From assembly GCF_018207095.1 (NCBI RefSeq), contig NZ_QOCZ01000001.1, forward strand, positions 41,981-105,980: DNA of 64,000 nucleotides, in the 5' to 3' direction. Both the position numbers and the translations under genes were made by a program. How positions within the stretch are numbered: the first letter of the stretch is position 1; the number at the start of each line of letters is the position of its first letter. The notes under the pieces are model-generated. The model saw nothing but the letters and a program-made list of their open reading frames with translations, was not told where the DNA came from and ran no database searches. This document shows, piece by piece, positions 1 to 8,147 of the stretch. This DNA is from Nocardiopsis sp. MG754419 (GTDB taxonomy: Bacteria > Actinomycetota > Actinomycetes > Streptosporangiales > Streptosporangiaceae).

Positions 1-2
1 CC

Positions 3-401
3 TTCACGGCCGGCCCCTGGGGGTGGGTGGCCACGCTCGGTTTGCTGCTGTGGCTCACCGGGTTCCTGTTCGAGTCGGTGGGCGACGCCCAACTCGCCCG
101 CTTCAAGTCCGACCCCGCCAACAAGGGTCGGATCATGGACCGGGGACTGTGGGCTTGGACCCGTCACCCCAACTACTTCGGTGACGCCTGCGTGTGGTGG
201 GGCCTGTTCCTCATCGCCGCGGGCTCCTGGTGGGTGCTGCTCACCCTGCCCGCCCCGATCGTCATGAACTACCTGCTCACACGGGGGTCGGGGCAGCGCC
301 TCATGGAGGAGCACATGGCCGGCCGGCCCGGCTGGGCGGAGTACACCGAACGCACCAGTGCGTTCTTCCCCCTGCCGCCCAAGCGCCGCGCCTCCACCTG
401 A
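3..401 (+). CDS. DUF1295 / steroid 5-alpha-reductase-like membrane protein, C-terminal part
   Basis: The reading frame is open from the left edge, so the true start lies outside the window; an internal GTG at 27 is not a convincing start because the coding frame continues upstream of it. About 132 residues remain. Two hydrophobic segments flank the motif RHPNYFGD, the signature of the DUF1295 / isoprenylcysteine-methyltransferase-like fold, followed by a short soluble tail with a second YTERTSAFFP block. Members of this family are integral membrane proteins, often annotated as putative steroid dehydrogenases; the true substrate is generally unknown. The gene converges on the SDR gene and a strong hairpin lies between them. 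Confidence 0.85.
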   Translation, partial: FTAGPWGWVATLGLLLWLTGFLFESVGDAQLARFKSDPANKGRIMDRGLWAWTRHPNYFGDACVWWGLFLIAAGSWWVLLTLPAPIVMNYLLTRGSGQRLMEEHMAGRPGWAEYTERTSAFFPLPPKRRAST

Positions 402-411
402 GGACACCGTC

Positions 412-441
412 GGGGGCGTGCCCGCGTTCGGGCACGCCCCC
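412..441. terminator. Bidirectional hairpin between convergent genes
   Basis: A perfect 13-bp stem (412-424 pairing with 429-441, arm GGGGGCGTGCCCG) closes on a CGTT loop. It sits between the stop codons of two convergent genes, so it probably terminates both. There is no T-run, which is usual for actinobacterial terminators. Confidence 0.7.
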
Positions 442-447
442 GGGCGG

Positions 448-1233
448 TCAGACCGACGGCACCTGACCGCCGTCCACGCGCACCACCGAACCGGTCACGT
501 ACGCGGCCTGCCGGCTCGCCAGGAAGGCGGCCACCGCGCCGTACTCGGCCGGGTCGCCGTAGCGGCCGGCGGGGATCGAGGCGCGGCCCTTCTGCTGGAC
601 CTCCGCCTCCGGCAGCCCCTCGCGCTCGGCGCGGGCCCGGTCCAGGGACTCCACCCGCGGGGTGGCGATCCGGCCCGGCACGATGACGTTGGCGGTCACG
701 CCGTCCGCGGCCACCTCGTTGGCCACCGTCTTGGACCAGGAGTGCAGCGAGGCGCGCAGCGTGTTGGACACCCCCAGGTTGGGGATGGGGGCGATCGGGC
801 CGGACGACGTGCTGGTGATGATGCGTCCCCAGCCGCGTTCGCGCATACCGCCCACGACCGCGTCGGTCAGCTCGATCACCGGCAGCACCATGGCCGCGTA
901 CATGTCCTGCCACAGGCCCGGCTCCTGGCCCAGGGCCGGGGTGGGCGGCGGGCCACCGGTGTTGTTGACCAGGATGTCGACCGGGCCGAGTTCGGCGGCG
1001 ACCTGGTCGGCGACGGCGCGGGCGCGGCCGTGCTCGGCCAGGTCCCACACGATGCCGACGGCGTCCGTGCCCAGCTCACGACAGGCGTCGACGGTGGCCT
1101 GGAGGCGTTCGGGGTCACGGCCGGTCACCGCCACCCGCACCCCTTCGGAGGCCAGGGCGACCGCCATGGCCCGCCCCAGTCCGGAACTGGCGGCGGTCAC
1201 CAGGGCGACCTTGCCGGCGATTCCCAGATCCAT
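448..1233 (-). CDS. SDR family oxidoreductase with altered active site
   Basis: 261 residues, the usual length of a classical short-chain dehydrogenase. A Rossmann nucleotide motif TAASSGLG is at residues 13-20, NNTGG follows around residue 91, and a C-terminal VRVDGG block is present. The start at 1233 has AAGGGA upstream. The usual catalytic YxxxK is not found: in the matching place the protein reads SNTLR, so Tyr is replaced by Ser and Lys by Arg. Related proteins annotated as 3-oxoacyl-ACP-reductase-like share this SNxLR pattern, so it is probably a natural subfamily rather than a damaged gene. The substrate is unknown. Confidence 0.85.
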   Translation of the reverse strand: MDLGIAGKVALVTAASSGLGRAMAVALASEGVRVAVTGRDPERLQATVDACRELGTDAVGIVWDLAEHGRARAVADQVAAELGPVDILVNNTGGPPPTPALGQEPGLWQDMYAAMVLPVIELTDAVVGGMRERGWGRIITSTSSGPIAPIPNLGVSNTLRASLHSWSKTVANEVAADGVTANVIVPGRIATPRVESLDRARAEREGLPEAEVQQKGRASIPAGRYGDPAEYGAVAAFLASRQAAYVTGSVVRVDGGQVPSV

Positions 1234-1479
1234 CTCGTTCCCTTCACTGCAATGCGGCGATGTCCAGGGAATCCTGACAGGTTCTGTGACTCATGTGACA
1301 GGCGGGGTTGGCCGAAGGCCCTCGCGGGGCGGTCCGTCCGCCACGTCGTGGCGCATCGGGCACCCCGGAGTCCCTGGTGCGCCGTGGCCCACGCGCCAGG
1401 GCCGCCCGGTACCTCGCCCGGACGAGGCGGGTCGGACGCCCGATCGCCGGTGCGGCCCCGAAGGCCCGGGGAGCCCCGA

Positions 1480-2529
1480 TCAGCGCGCGTTGGGCGTCAC
1501 GACGGCGCGACCGCTGATCTCTCCCGCCTCCAGCCTCCGGTACGCCTCCAGGGCGTCGTCCATGGAGAACCGTTCCACCTCCGGGCGGATCTGCCCGGCC
1601 TTGTACATGTCCACCACCTCCCACAGGTCCCTGATCGAACCCCAGTAGGTGTTGGTCACGTAGGACTCGTAGGGGTTGGTGAAGAACGAGAACTCGTGGG
1701 TGCCGCCCCCGATGCCCACCACGCTGAGCCGGCCGCCCTGGGCCATGCAGGCCGCGGCGGCGGCCACCGTCGGCCCCGCCCCCACGAAGTCGAAGGCCGC
1801 GTCCACGCCACGGCCGCCCGTGAGCGCGCGGATCCGCTCCACCTGGTCGGGGCCGGCCCCGACCGTGATCGCCCCGCTGTCCTCGGCGCGCTTGCGCGCC
1901 CCCTCCTTGACGTCGGTGGCGATGATCGTGGCGCCGGTCAGGGCGCAGAGGATCTGCACACCGATCTGCCCGAGCCCGCCCAGACCGATCACCAGCGCGA
2001 ACCGTCCCCCGCCATGGAGGTGCGGGAGCGCCTGGGTGATCGCGTGGTAGGGGGTCAGGCCCGCGTCGGCCAAGGGCGCGGCCGCCACCGGGTCGGCGTC
2101 GCCCAAGGGGATGAGGTGGTGGGCGGGGACCGTCACGTACTCGGCCATGCCGCCGTCCCGACCGAGCCCGACGGCCAGGTAGGGCATGGTCGCCGCGTTC
2201 TCGCAGTAGGTCTCCCGTCCCTCGGCGCACTGGCGACAGTGGCCGCACCCGATCGGACCGTAGGCCATGTAGGCGGCGCCCACCTCGATGCGGTCGCTCA
2301 CCCCCGGGCCGACCGCCTCCACCCAGCCGGCGTTCTCGTGCCCGAGCACGAAGGGGGGCTTCTGGGCACCGGGCTGTCCCTCCTCGAACAGCCGGTACAC
2401 GCTGATGTCGGAGTGGCACGCACCGGCCCCGGCCACCCTCAGCAACGCGTCTCCGGGTCCCGGCTCCGGTTTCGGTACCTCGGTGAGGGAGGGGAACTCC
2501 CCGTAGTTCTCGAACACCACTGCGCGCAT
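1480..2529 (-). CDS. Zinc-dependent NAD(P) alcohol dehydrogenase (MDR family)
   Basis: 349 residues from the ATG at 2529, preceded by GGGGAG; longer upstream starts would add a low-quality arginine and proline-rich tail. Catalytic zinc ligands are visible as C38 and H64-E65. Four structural-zinc cysteines lie at 95, 98, 101 and 109. The coenzyme-binding GLGGLGQIG motif follows in the Rossmann half. This is the class III / medium-chain dehydrogenase architecture, which interconverts alcohols and aldehydes or ketones in the cytosol. The gene lies about 250 bp from the SDR gene on the same strand, so the two could act in one pathway, but no substrate can be inferred. Confidence 0.9.
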   Translation of the reverse strand: MRAVVFENYGEFPSLTEVPKPEPGPGDALLRVAGAGACHSDISVYRLFEEGQPGAQKPPFVLGHENAGWVEAVGPGVSDRIEVGAAYMAYGPIGCGHCRQCAEGRETYCENAATMPYLAVGLGRDGGMAEYVTVPAHHLIPLGDADPVAAAPLADAGLTPYHAITQALPHLHGGGRFALVIGLGGLGQIGVQILCALTGATIIATDVKEGARKRAEDSGAITVGAGPDQVERIRALTGGRGVDAAFDFVGAGPTVAAAAACMAQGGRLSVVGIGGGTHEFSFFTNPYESYVTNTYWGSIRDLWEVVDMYKAGQIRPEVERFSMDDALEAYRRLEAGEISGRAVVTPNAR

Positions 2530-2768
2530 GTGCGGTCTCCCCTCGCGTGAGGCGCGGTGCCCCGGCCGGGGCACCGAAGGGCGAGCCGGCCTCACGCGAG
2601 GTGCCGTCTCGCCCACGCGAAGTTAACACCGGGGTTCCGAGGAGTCGCCCAAGGGCCGTGCACGGATTCGTCCGCATTGTTTGACCCGCCGGTCGCCTCC
2701 AGCACGATGAGTCCGCCCCGGTGTCCGGGTCGGTACGGGGCGAGAGCACCCTCACCGAGGAGGACACC

Positions 2769-3152
2769 ATGTTCGACACCACCCGTGCCTTCGGCTCCTT
2801 CGCCGTCCCCGACACCGACGCCGCCCGGGAGTTCTACGGCACCACGCTCGGGCTGGACGTGCGGCCCGTCCCCGGAATGGAGGAGCACGGCCTGCTCCAG
2901 ATCGACCTGGGCGAGGGCCGCGTGGTGCTCGTCTACCCCAAGCCCGACCACGCGCCCGCCGTGTTCACCGTCCTCAACCTGCCGGTCGACGACATCGACG
3001 CCGCCGTGGACGAACTCGTCCGTCGCGGCGTCACGATGCTGCGCTACGACGCGTTCGAGCACGACGAGAAGGGCGTCGTCCGCGGGGGTGAGCCCCTGGT
3101 CGCGTGGTTCGCCGACCCGGCGGGCAACACCATCGGACTCATCCAGGAGTGA
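2769..3152 (+). CDS. VOC (glyoxalase / bleomycin-resistance fold) protein
   Basis: 127 residues from the ATG at 2769, with GAGGAGG just upstream. Two beta-alpha-beta-beta-beta modules are readable: FAVPDTDAAREFY-TTLGLDV at the N-terminus, and WFADPAGNTIGLIQE at the C-terminus, the usual metal-site and substrate-pocket ends of the fold. Single-domain VOC proteins act as dimers; functions range from isomerase to antibiotic binding, and nothing here picks one. It is divergent from the alcohol dehydrogenase, sharing a 240-bp upstream region. Confidence 0.85.
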   Translation: MFDTTRAFGSFAVPDTDAAREFYGTTLGLDVRPVPGMEEHGLLQIDLGEGRVVLVYPKPDHAPAVFTVLNLPVDDIDAAVDELVRRGVTMLRYDAFEHDEKGVVRGGEPLVAWFADPAGNTIGLIQE

Positions 3153-3197
3153 CCGGGCTCGGGGCGTGGGCGCGGCCTCGACGCCGGACCACGCCCC

Positions 3198-3229
3198 GGT
3201 CCCGTGGCGGGCCGTCCCGCCACGGGACC
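3198..3229 (+). terminator. Rho-independent-type hairpin after the VOC gene
   Basis: A perfect 14-bp stem (3198-3211 with 3216-3229, arm GGTCCCGTGGCGGG) with a CCGT loop begins 46 bp after the stop codon. The remaining 230 bp up to the next gene show no open frame with coding character. Confidence 0.7.
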
Positions 3230-3462
3230 CCGACCTTCTCCGCGGACCTTCCCGGGTCCGTACCCCGCCGGCGCCCTGCCCGGGCGCCGGCTCCCCTCGT
3301 GCGCGGACGGCGTCCCGGGCACGACGTGGGGGGTGACCCGTGGAACGCCGCCGGTCCGGGAACGGCCGGGTCACCGGGGCTGCGGGGCGGCGCGATGAGT
3401 CCGCCGCCCCAGCGGAGTCGGTACGGGTGCAAGCAGACCAACGACACCACCGGGAGGCCGCC

Positions 3463-3861
3463 GTGAAGCGCCCCGTCCTCGACAGCATGCTTCTGGCCAG
3501 CACCGATCCCGACCGCCTGCGCGACTGGTACGCCGCCGTGCTCGACCCGGTCGAGAACAGCACCATGGACGGGTACCGGGTGCTGCGGTTCGGGAGCTTC
3601 CACCTGCTCATCGACCACCGTGACGACCTCGGCCCCGAGGCGGCCGACGCCACCCGGATCATCCTCAACTTCGACGTCGACGACGCCCGAGCGGTCGCCG
3701 CCCTCATGGACGAGCGCGACACCTCCTGGGTGGCCCCGTTGGAGGACCGCGACGGCAGCCTGTTCGCCACCGCCCGGGACCCCGACGGCAACTACGTGCA
3801 GATCATCCAGCTCAGCCCCGAACACCTCGCCGCCATGGAGCGCGGCCCGGAACAGGGGTGA
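3463..3861 (+). CDS. VOC family protein
   Basis: 132 residues from the GTG at 3463, with GGGAGG six bases upstream; earlier in-frame starts add a non-conserved Arg-rich segment. The fold signature is clear: SMLLASTDPDRLRDWYAAVL at the N-terminus and DPDGNYVQIIQLSPEH at the C-terminus, the latter typical of glyoxalase-like proteins. It resembles the neighbouring VOC protein in architecture but not closely in sequence. Function unassigned. The next gene, a sigma factor, starts 119 bp downstream and may have its own promoter. Confidence 0.8.
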   Translation: MKRPVLDSMLLASTDPDRLRDWYAAVLDPVENSTMDGYRVLRFGSFHLLIDHRDDLGPEAADATRIILNFDVDDARAVAALMDERDTSWVAPLEDRDGSLFATARDPDGNYVQIIQLSPEHLAAMERGPEQG

Positions 3862-3980
3862 CCGCGAGAGGGCTGTTCGGCTCCTACCGAGGGGTCGGAC
3901 CGCCCCACCTTCGCGCCCAGGAGAACGCTCGGCAAAAGAAGGTTCGAAGGCATGTCGTTTCGTCGTAGGGGAGGCGTAGC

Positions 3981-4967
3981 GTGACGATCGTGGCTGAGCG
4001 AACGGTCGTCGACCAGGACTTCGCGCGGCTCATCGGCCCCTACCGCCGTGAGCTCTACGCGCACTGCTACCGCATGCTCGGTTCGGCGCACGACGCCGAG
4101 GACCTGGTCCAGGAGACCTACCTGCGCGCGTGGAAGGGCCTCGACCGCTTCGAGGGGCGCTCCAGCCTGCGCACCTGGCTGCACCGTATCGCCACCACGG
4201 CCTGTCTCACCGCCCTGGAGAAGCGCGGTCGCAGGCCCCTGCCCACCGGACTGGGCGGACCCACCGACCATCCCGAGGGCGACCTCGTCGACAGCCCCGA
4301 GGTGCCCTGGCTGGAACCGATGCCCGACCGTTCGGGGTCGGCCGCGGACGACCCCGGGACCGTGGTCGCCACCCGGGAGAGCGTGCGGCTCGCCCTCATC
4401 GCGGCCCTGCAATACCTGCCGGTCAAGCAGCGTGCCGTGCTGCTGCTGCGCGAGGTGCTGCGGTTCAGCGCCGCCGAGGTCGCCGGGATCCTCGACACCA
4501 CCGTCCCGGCCGTGAACAGCCTGCTCCAACGCGCTCGCGCGCGCCTGGACGAGGTCCTGCCCGAGGAGGAGAGCGTCCCCGAACCCTCCGCCGAGCAGCG
4601 TGAACTCCTGGACGGGTACGTCACCGCGTTCGAGAACTACGACATCGCGGCGCTCACCGCGCTGTTCACCGCCGAGGCCGCCTTCGAGATGCCGCCGTTC
4701 GCCACGTGGGTGCGCGGGCCCGAGCACATCGCCCGCCTGGTCGCCGCCCAGTGCCCCGCGCAGAGGCCGGGGGACCTGGCGCTGGTTCCGACGGTCGCCA
4801 ACGGTCAGCCCGCCTTCGGCATGTACCTGCGCGACGAGCACGGCGTCCACCGGGCGTTCGGCATCCACGTGCTCACCCTGTCCGAGGACGGGATCGCGCA
4901 CTGCTCGGTCTTCTTCGACACCGGGCTCTTCCCCCTGTTCGGGCTGGACCCCGTCCTGGGGCGCTGA
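3981..4967 (+). CDS. ECF-type RNA polymerase sigma factor with C-terminal SnoaL-like domain
   Basis: 328 residues from GTG at 3981, ribosome site GGGGAGG. Sigma region 2 spans about residues 10-80 (HCYRMLGSAHDAEDLVQETYLRAWKG pattern split over the helix, FEGRSSLRTWLHRIA), and region 4 about 135-185 (LPVKQRAVLLLREVL, then an HTH ending in LLQRARARL). Residues about 205-325 form an NTF2/SnoaL-like domain, which in sigma factors of this class (TIGR02960-type, M. tuberculosis SigG-like) sits where an anti-sigma factor would normally act and modulates activity. No anti-sigma gene is adjacent, which fits that arrangement. Target promoters are unknown. Confidence 0.88.
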   Translation: MTIVAERTVVDQDFARLIGPYRRELYAHCYRMLGSAHDAEDLVQETYLRAWKGLDRFEGRSSLRTWLHRIATTACLTALEKRGRRPLPTGLGGPTDHPEGDLVDSPEVPWLEPMPDRSGSAADDPGTVVATRESVRLALIAALQYLPVKQRAVLLLREVLRFSAAEVAGILDTTVPAVNSLLQRARARLDEVLPEEESVPEPSAEQRELLDGYVTAFENYDIAALTALFTAEAAFEMPPFATWVRGPEHIARLVAAQCPAQRPGDLALVPTVANGQPAFGMYLRDEHGVHRAFGIHVLTLSEDGIAHCSVFFDTGLFPLFGLDPVLGR

Positions 4968-4993
4968 GGACGCGACGGTCGGTGCCGCAGGAC

Positions 4994-5039
4994 CGCACGG
5001 GTGTCCCGGGGGCTGGGAAGCCGCCGGGACACCCGTGCG
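4994..5039 (+). terminator. Strong hairpin after the sigma factor gene
   Basis: A perfect 16-bp stem pairs 4994-5009 (CGCACGGGTGTCCCGG) with 5024-5039 across a 14-nt loop, 27 bp after the sigma factor stop codon. Confidence 0.75.
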
Positions 5040-5042
5040 TCA

Positions 5043-5942
5043 GCCGGGATCGCCGGTGGGGTCGCCGCCGCGGCGTTACGTCGGGTGAGAGTCGATGCGA
5101 TCGTCCACGAGGCCCATGACGGGCCCGGCGACGGCCTGGGCGCGTTCCTGACCCTGGCGCCGAACGGGCCGGCCGCCCTGCGCGCTCTGGACATGTTTGA
5201 CGCGGTGCGGCGGGCCGTGGCCTTCCCCCCACCGCCGCGATCGAGTTCGTCAACGGATCCGGTCGACGCCTGGGCGTGATGAGGGACGGCTCGCACCCGA
5301 GCCCGGACGGGCTGCGCACCCTCACCGTCCGGCGCGACGACCTGCAACGGGTGCCGGCCGAGGCCGCGCGGGACAGGGCGTGCGCATCGAGTACGGCAGA
5401 CGCTTCACCGGCCACACCGAGACCGACCACGGGGTGAGCGCCGCCCGTTCCGACACCGACGGGAAGCGCCACGTCCGGGAGTTGTTCGCCGACGACCTCC
5501 CGGACATCACCACCCTCCTGCGGGCGACCGAGGCCACGCGCTTTCGCCCCATGGGCACCTACGATCTGGCCACCCTGCCCCGATGGAGTCGGGGGCGCGC
5601 CGCCGTGATGGGCGACGCGGCCCACGCGGTGTCCGGTTCCCGTGGCCAGGGGTTTCCCTGGCGATGGAGGACGCGCTCGTCCTCGCACTCCGCCTGCGCG
5701 ACCTGCCCGACCCGACACGGGCCTTCGCCGCCTACGAGCACCGGCGGCGCGGCCGGGTCGAACGCATCGTGGCCGAAGGACGCGGGCGGGGCGAAGAGAA
5801 GGTGGGTTCGGACCACCCCGCCGCCCTCCTGGTACGTGACATGACGCCGAGGGTCGTGTTCACGCTGCTGAGCCGGTGCGGCGGACAGGCCTGGATCCAC
5901 GACCACCGTGTCGACTTCGAGGACACCGGCGTCCCGGACTGA
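5043..5942 (+). pseudogene. Frameshifted FAD-dependent monooxygenase remnant
   Basis: Pieces of one aromatic-ring or NAD(P)H-type FAD monooxygenase are spread over several frames. The FAD-binding start GIAGGVAAAALRRVRVDAIV with TLAPNG follows from 5043. Then comes IEFVNGSGRRLGVMRDG near 5238 in another frame, then GVRIEYGRRFTGHTE and the GDAAHA motif (RAAVMGDAAHAVSG) near 5600. A final shift leads to SLAMEDALVLALRLRDLPDP and the C-terminal helix. The second glycine region and the order of motifs match the family; the intact protein would be near 380 residues. At least three frame changes make it a pseudogene. It sits beside a TetR regulator and a hydrolase, so a small catabolic cluster may have decayed here. 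Confidence 0.8.
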
Positions 5943-5992
5943 TCAGGGAGTACGGGACCGTGGGCACACCGACACCGACGGACGAGTCCGGA

Positions 5993-6586
5993 TCACCGGG
6001 TCAGCGCGGCCAGGGAACCCGCCAACGTCCGCGCCGCGTCCTCCTGGTCCAGGAGCACCCCGTGCAACTGGGCGTCGGCGGTGTGCACGAGCAACGCCGC
6101 GGTACGGGCCGGGTCGGATCCGCCCCGACCGCAACGGCGCAGGTGCCAAGTCAGCTCGTCGACGACCTCGGCGCGCACCGCGTCGAGGACGGCCACGGCC
6201 TCCGGCGCTCGCGGCGCGTAACGATGCATCAGTACGTGCAGGCGCGGCCGATCCCGGTGCTCGGCCACCAACACCTCGCACAGCGAGGCCAGAGTGTCCT
6301 CCCACGTGGGCGGCTCCGCCCGCAACCGCACGAACAGCTCGCCGAAGCGGGCCCCGGTTGCGCGCACGTGGCGTTCGGCCAGGGCGTACAGCAGGGCCCG
6401 CTTGTTCGGAAAGTACTGGTACAGGGTTCCGATGGAGTACCCGGCCCGTTCGGCGATCCGGTTCGTGGTCGCGTCGTACCCCTCCCGCTCGAAAACCTGA
6501 GCAGCCGCCTCCAACAACACCTCCACGGTGTGCCGAGAGCGCTGCTGGCGCGGGGTCTTCCGCGGCGTGTCGATGGCGACCCCCAT
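5993..6586 (-). CDS. TetR/AcrR family transcriptional regulator
   Basis: 197 residues. An N-terminal helix-turn-helix is clear at about residues 20-65 (VLLEAAAQVFEREGYDATTNRIAERAGYSIGTLYQYFPNKRALLYALAERH); the C-terminal two thirds is a helical ligand-binding region of the TetR_C type. It is divergent from the alpha/beta hydrolase gene with only 40 bp between start codons, so it most likely represses that promoter and its own. A 12-bp palindrome lies in the gap. The ligand is unknown. Confidence 0.88.
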   Translation of the reverse strand: MGVAIDTPRKTPRQQRSRHTVEVLLEAAAQVFEREGYDATTNRIAERAGYSIGTLYQYFPNKRALLYALAERHVRATGARFGELFVRLRAEPPTWEDTLASLCEVLVAEHRDRPRLHVLMHRYAPRAPEAVAVLDAVRAEVVDELTWHLRRCGRGGSDPARTAALLVHTADAQLHGVLLDQEDAARTLAGSLAALTR

Positions 6587-6613
6587 GCGAGTTGTCCACG
6601 CCGACCGCAGGGC

Positions 6614-6625
6614 CGACGATCGTCG
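6614..6625. promoter_or_regulatory. Candidate TetR operator (palindrome)
   Basis: CGACGATCGTCG is a perfect 12-bp palindrome in the 40-bp gap between the divergent TetR and hydrolase genes, ending one base before the hydrolase ATG. Position and symmetry suggest the TetR binding site; this is inference. Confidence 0.45.
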
Positions 6626-6626
6626 T

Positions 6627-7529
6627 ATGGACGATCCTTACACGCCCCTCATGCCGGACTCCCTGCGCGGTGACACTCCACCCGTGCAGCGGGATCGGTT
6701 CCGCGACGGGTCCACGACCGTGCACGTCGAACGATGGGGTGACCCGGAGGCCGAGCGGCGGGTCCTGTTCCTGCACGGGGCGGGCGGCCACGCGGGCATG
6801 CTCGCCCCCTACGCCGCGGCCGTGGCCGCCCGGGGGATCCACGTGATCGTCCCGGACCTGCCCGGGTACGGGCGCACACACGTGGCCGACCGCGGCGCCC
6901 TCCGCTACGAGCACTGGGTGCGCGTGGCCGGCGAGATGGCCCGCGCCGAACGCGAGGACCTCGGGGCACGGATCACCCTGGTCGGGGCCAGCCTCGGCGG
7001 CATGCTCGCCTACGATGTCGCCACCCGCACCGGTGCCGCGCACACGGTGGTGGCCACGTGCCTGCTGGACCTGCGGGAGCGCCACGCCCGACGCCACATC
7101 TCCCACATGCCCTGGATGGGCGTCCTGGCCCCCCGGCTCATGCGTCCCCTGGCCGGTCCGCTGGCCCGTGTCACCCTGCCGGTCCGCCTGTTGACCGACA
7201 TGCGCGCGATCAGCAACCGCCCCGAGCTGACCCGGGTCGTCTTGCGGGACCGTCTCGGCGGTGGCAACAGCGTGCCGCTCGGCTTCCTGCGCTCCTACCT
7301 GGAGTCGCGTCCGGCGACCGAACCCGAGGACGCGGAGGGTTTCTCCCTGGTACTGGCCCATCCCGAGGAGGATCGCTGGACCCCCGTCGAGGCCAGCCTG
7401 CCGTTCTTCGAGCGACTGGCCGTGCCCACACGGTTGGTGATGCTTCCCGACACCGGGCACCTGCCGGCCGAGGAGCCGGGCGTGAGCCTGTTGATCTCCA
7501 CCATCGTCGAGTCCGCCACCCCGGGGTGA
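6627..7529 (+). CDS. Alpha/beta hydrolase
   Basis: 300 residues from ATG 6627; a second ATG eight codons on is possible and neither has a clear ribosome site, so the mRNA may be leaderless. The oxyanion segment LFLHGAGG is at residues 47-54, the nucleophile elbow GASLGG puts Ser at 122, and the catalytic His is probably H278 in PDTGHLPAEEP. This is the HGxx class I alpha/beta hydrolase fold used by esterases, lipases and C-C hydrolases. Being divergent from a TetR gene and beside a dead FAD monooxygenase, it may have belonged to an aromatic or ketone degradation cluster. Just after the stop, GTGTCG is repeated in tandem. Confidence 0.85.
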   Translation: MDDPYTPLMPDSLRGDTPPVQRDRFRDGSTTVHVERWGDPEAERRVLFLHGAGGHAGMLAPYAAAVAARGIHVIVPDLPGYGRTHVADRGALRYEHWVRVAGEMARAEREDLGARITLVGASLGGMLAYDVATRTGAAHTVVATCLLDLRERHARRHISHMPWMGVLAPRLMRPLAGPLARVTLPVRLLTDMRAISNRPELTRVVLRDRLGGGNSVPLGFLRSYLESRPATEPEDAEGFSLVLAHPEEDRWTPVEASLPFFERLAVPTRLVMLPDTGHLPAEEPGVSLLISTIVESATPG

Positions 7530-7676
7530 GATGCTGCGGTGTCGGTGTCGGTGTCGGTGCGAAGGGGACGAGGCCTCGCCCCGACACCGCCCCACTGGTG
7601 CGGGTCCCGACGGTGCTCCACCGCATCACCGCGGAGGGGTACCGCGAGGCGTGCGCCGCGGGGGAGCGGTGCCCGG

Positions 7677-8057
7677 TCAGGGCGTCGGTCGGAGCCTGCC
7701 GCTGAGAACCATCCGGTTGCCCTCACTGTCGCGGAACTCCGCGACCGTGACCCCGGGCATGTAGGCGGCCTCCTCCGGCTCGGTGACGATCTCCACGCCG
7801 GCGGCGCGCAGGGACTCCACCGTGCCCGGTACGTCGTCCTCGACCAGCACCAGAACCGGTCCCGGTGAGGGGATCTCGTCCCGGCGCGGCACGAAGTGGA
7901 GCGCGGTGTCGGCGTCGGGGAACCCGAGCTCCACCCACCGCCACCCGTCGTCGCCCATGGGCACGTCCGCGAGCGTGCGGCAGCCCAGTCTCCCCGTGTA
8001 GAAGGCCAGCGCCCGGTCCTGGTCGAACACGGGCAGCTCGGCGAACTGGATGTGCAT
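7677..8057 (-). CDS. VOC family protein (glyoxalase-like)
   Basis: 126 residues, start at 8057 with AGGAGTG upstream. Opening block ELPVFDQDRALAFYTGRLGCRTLADVPMG and closing block VTVAEFRDSEGNRMVLSGR are the two ends of a single-domain VOC protein. It is divergent from a TetR gene, and the shared 90-bp gap contains two operator-like repeats, so it is probably the repressed target. Function beyond fold is not predictable. Confidence 0.85.
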   Translation of the reverse strand: MHIQFAELPVFDQDRALAFYTGRLGCRTLADVPMGDDGWRWVELGFPDADTALHFVPRRDEIPSPGPVLVLVEDDVPGTVESLRAAGVEIVTEPEEAAYMPGVTVAEFRDSEGNRMVLSGRLRPTP

Positions 8058-8073
8058 GGTGGATCACTCCTGA

Positions 8074-8118
8074 ACTAGACGGTCCAGTACTGAAGAAGAA
8101 ACTAGACTGTCCAGTACT
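8074..8118. promoter_or_regulatory. Tandem pair of TetR-type operators
   Basis: Two nearly identical 18-bp elements lie at 8074-8091 (ACTAGACGGTCCAGTACT) and 8101-8118, differing at one base, with centres 27 bp apart. Each holds an inverted repeat ACTAGAC-N-GTCCAGT with one mismatch between arms. They fill the gap between the divergent VOC and TetR genes, so binding would control both. Confidence 0.7.
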
Positions 8119-8147
8119 CATTGGTCAACGACTCCGGGAGCAAGAGC

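Noticed and set aside
7535..7560. Tandem GTGTCG units after the hydrolase gene
   Set aside because: Too short and outside any gene to suggest phase variation; probably simple sequence.
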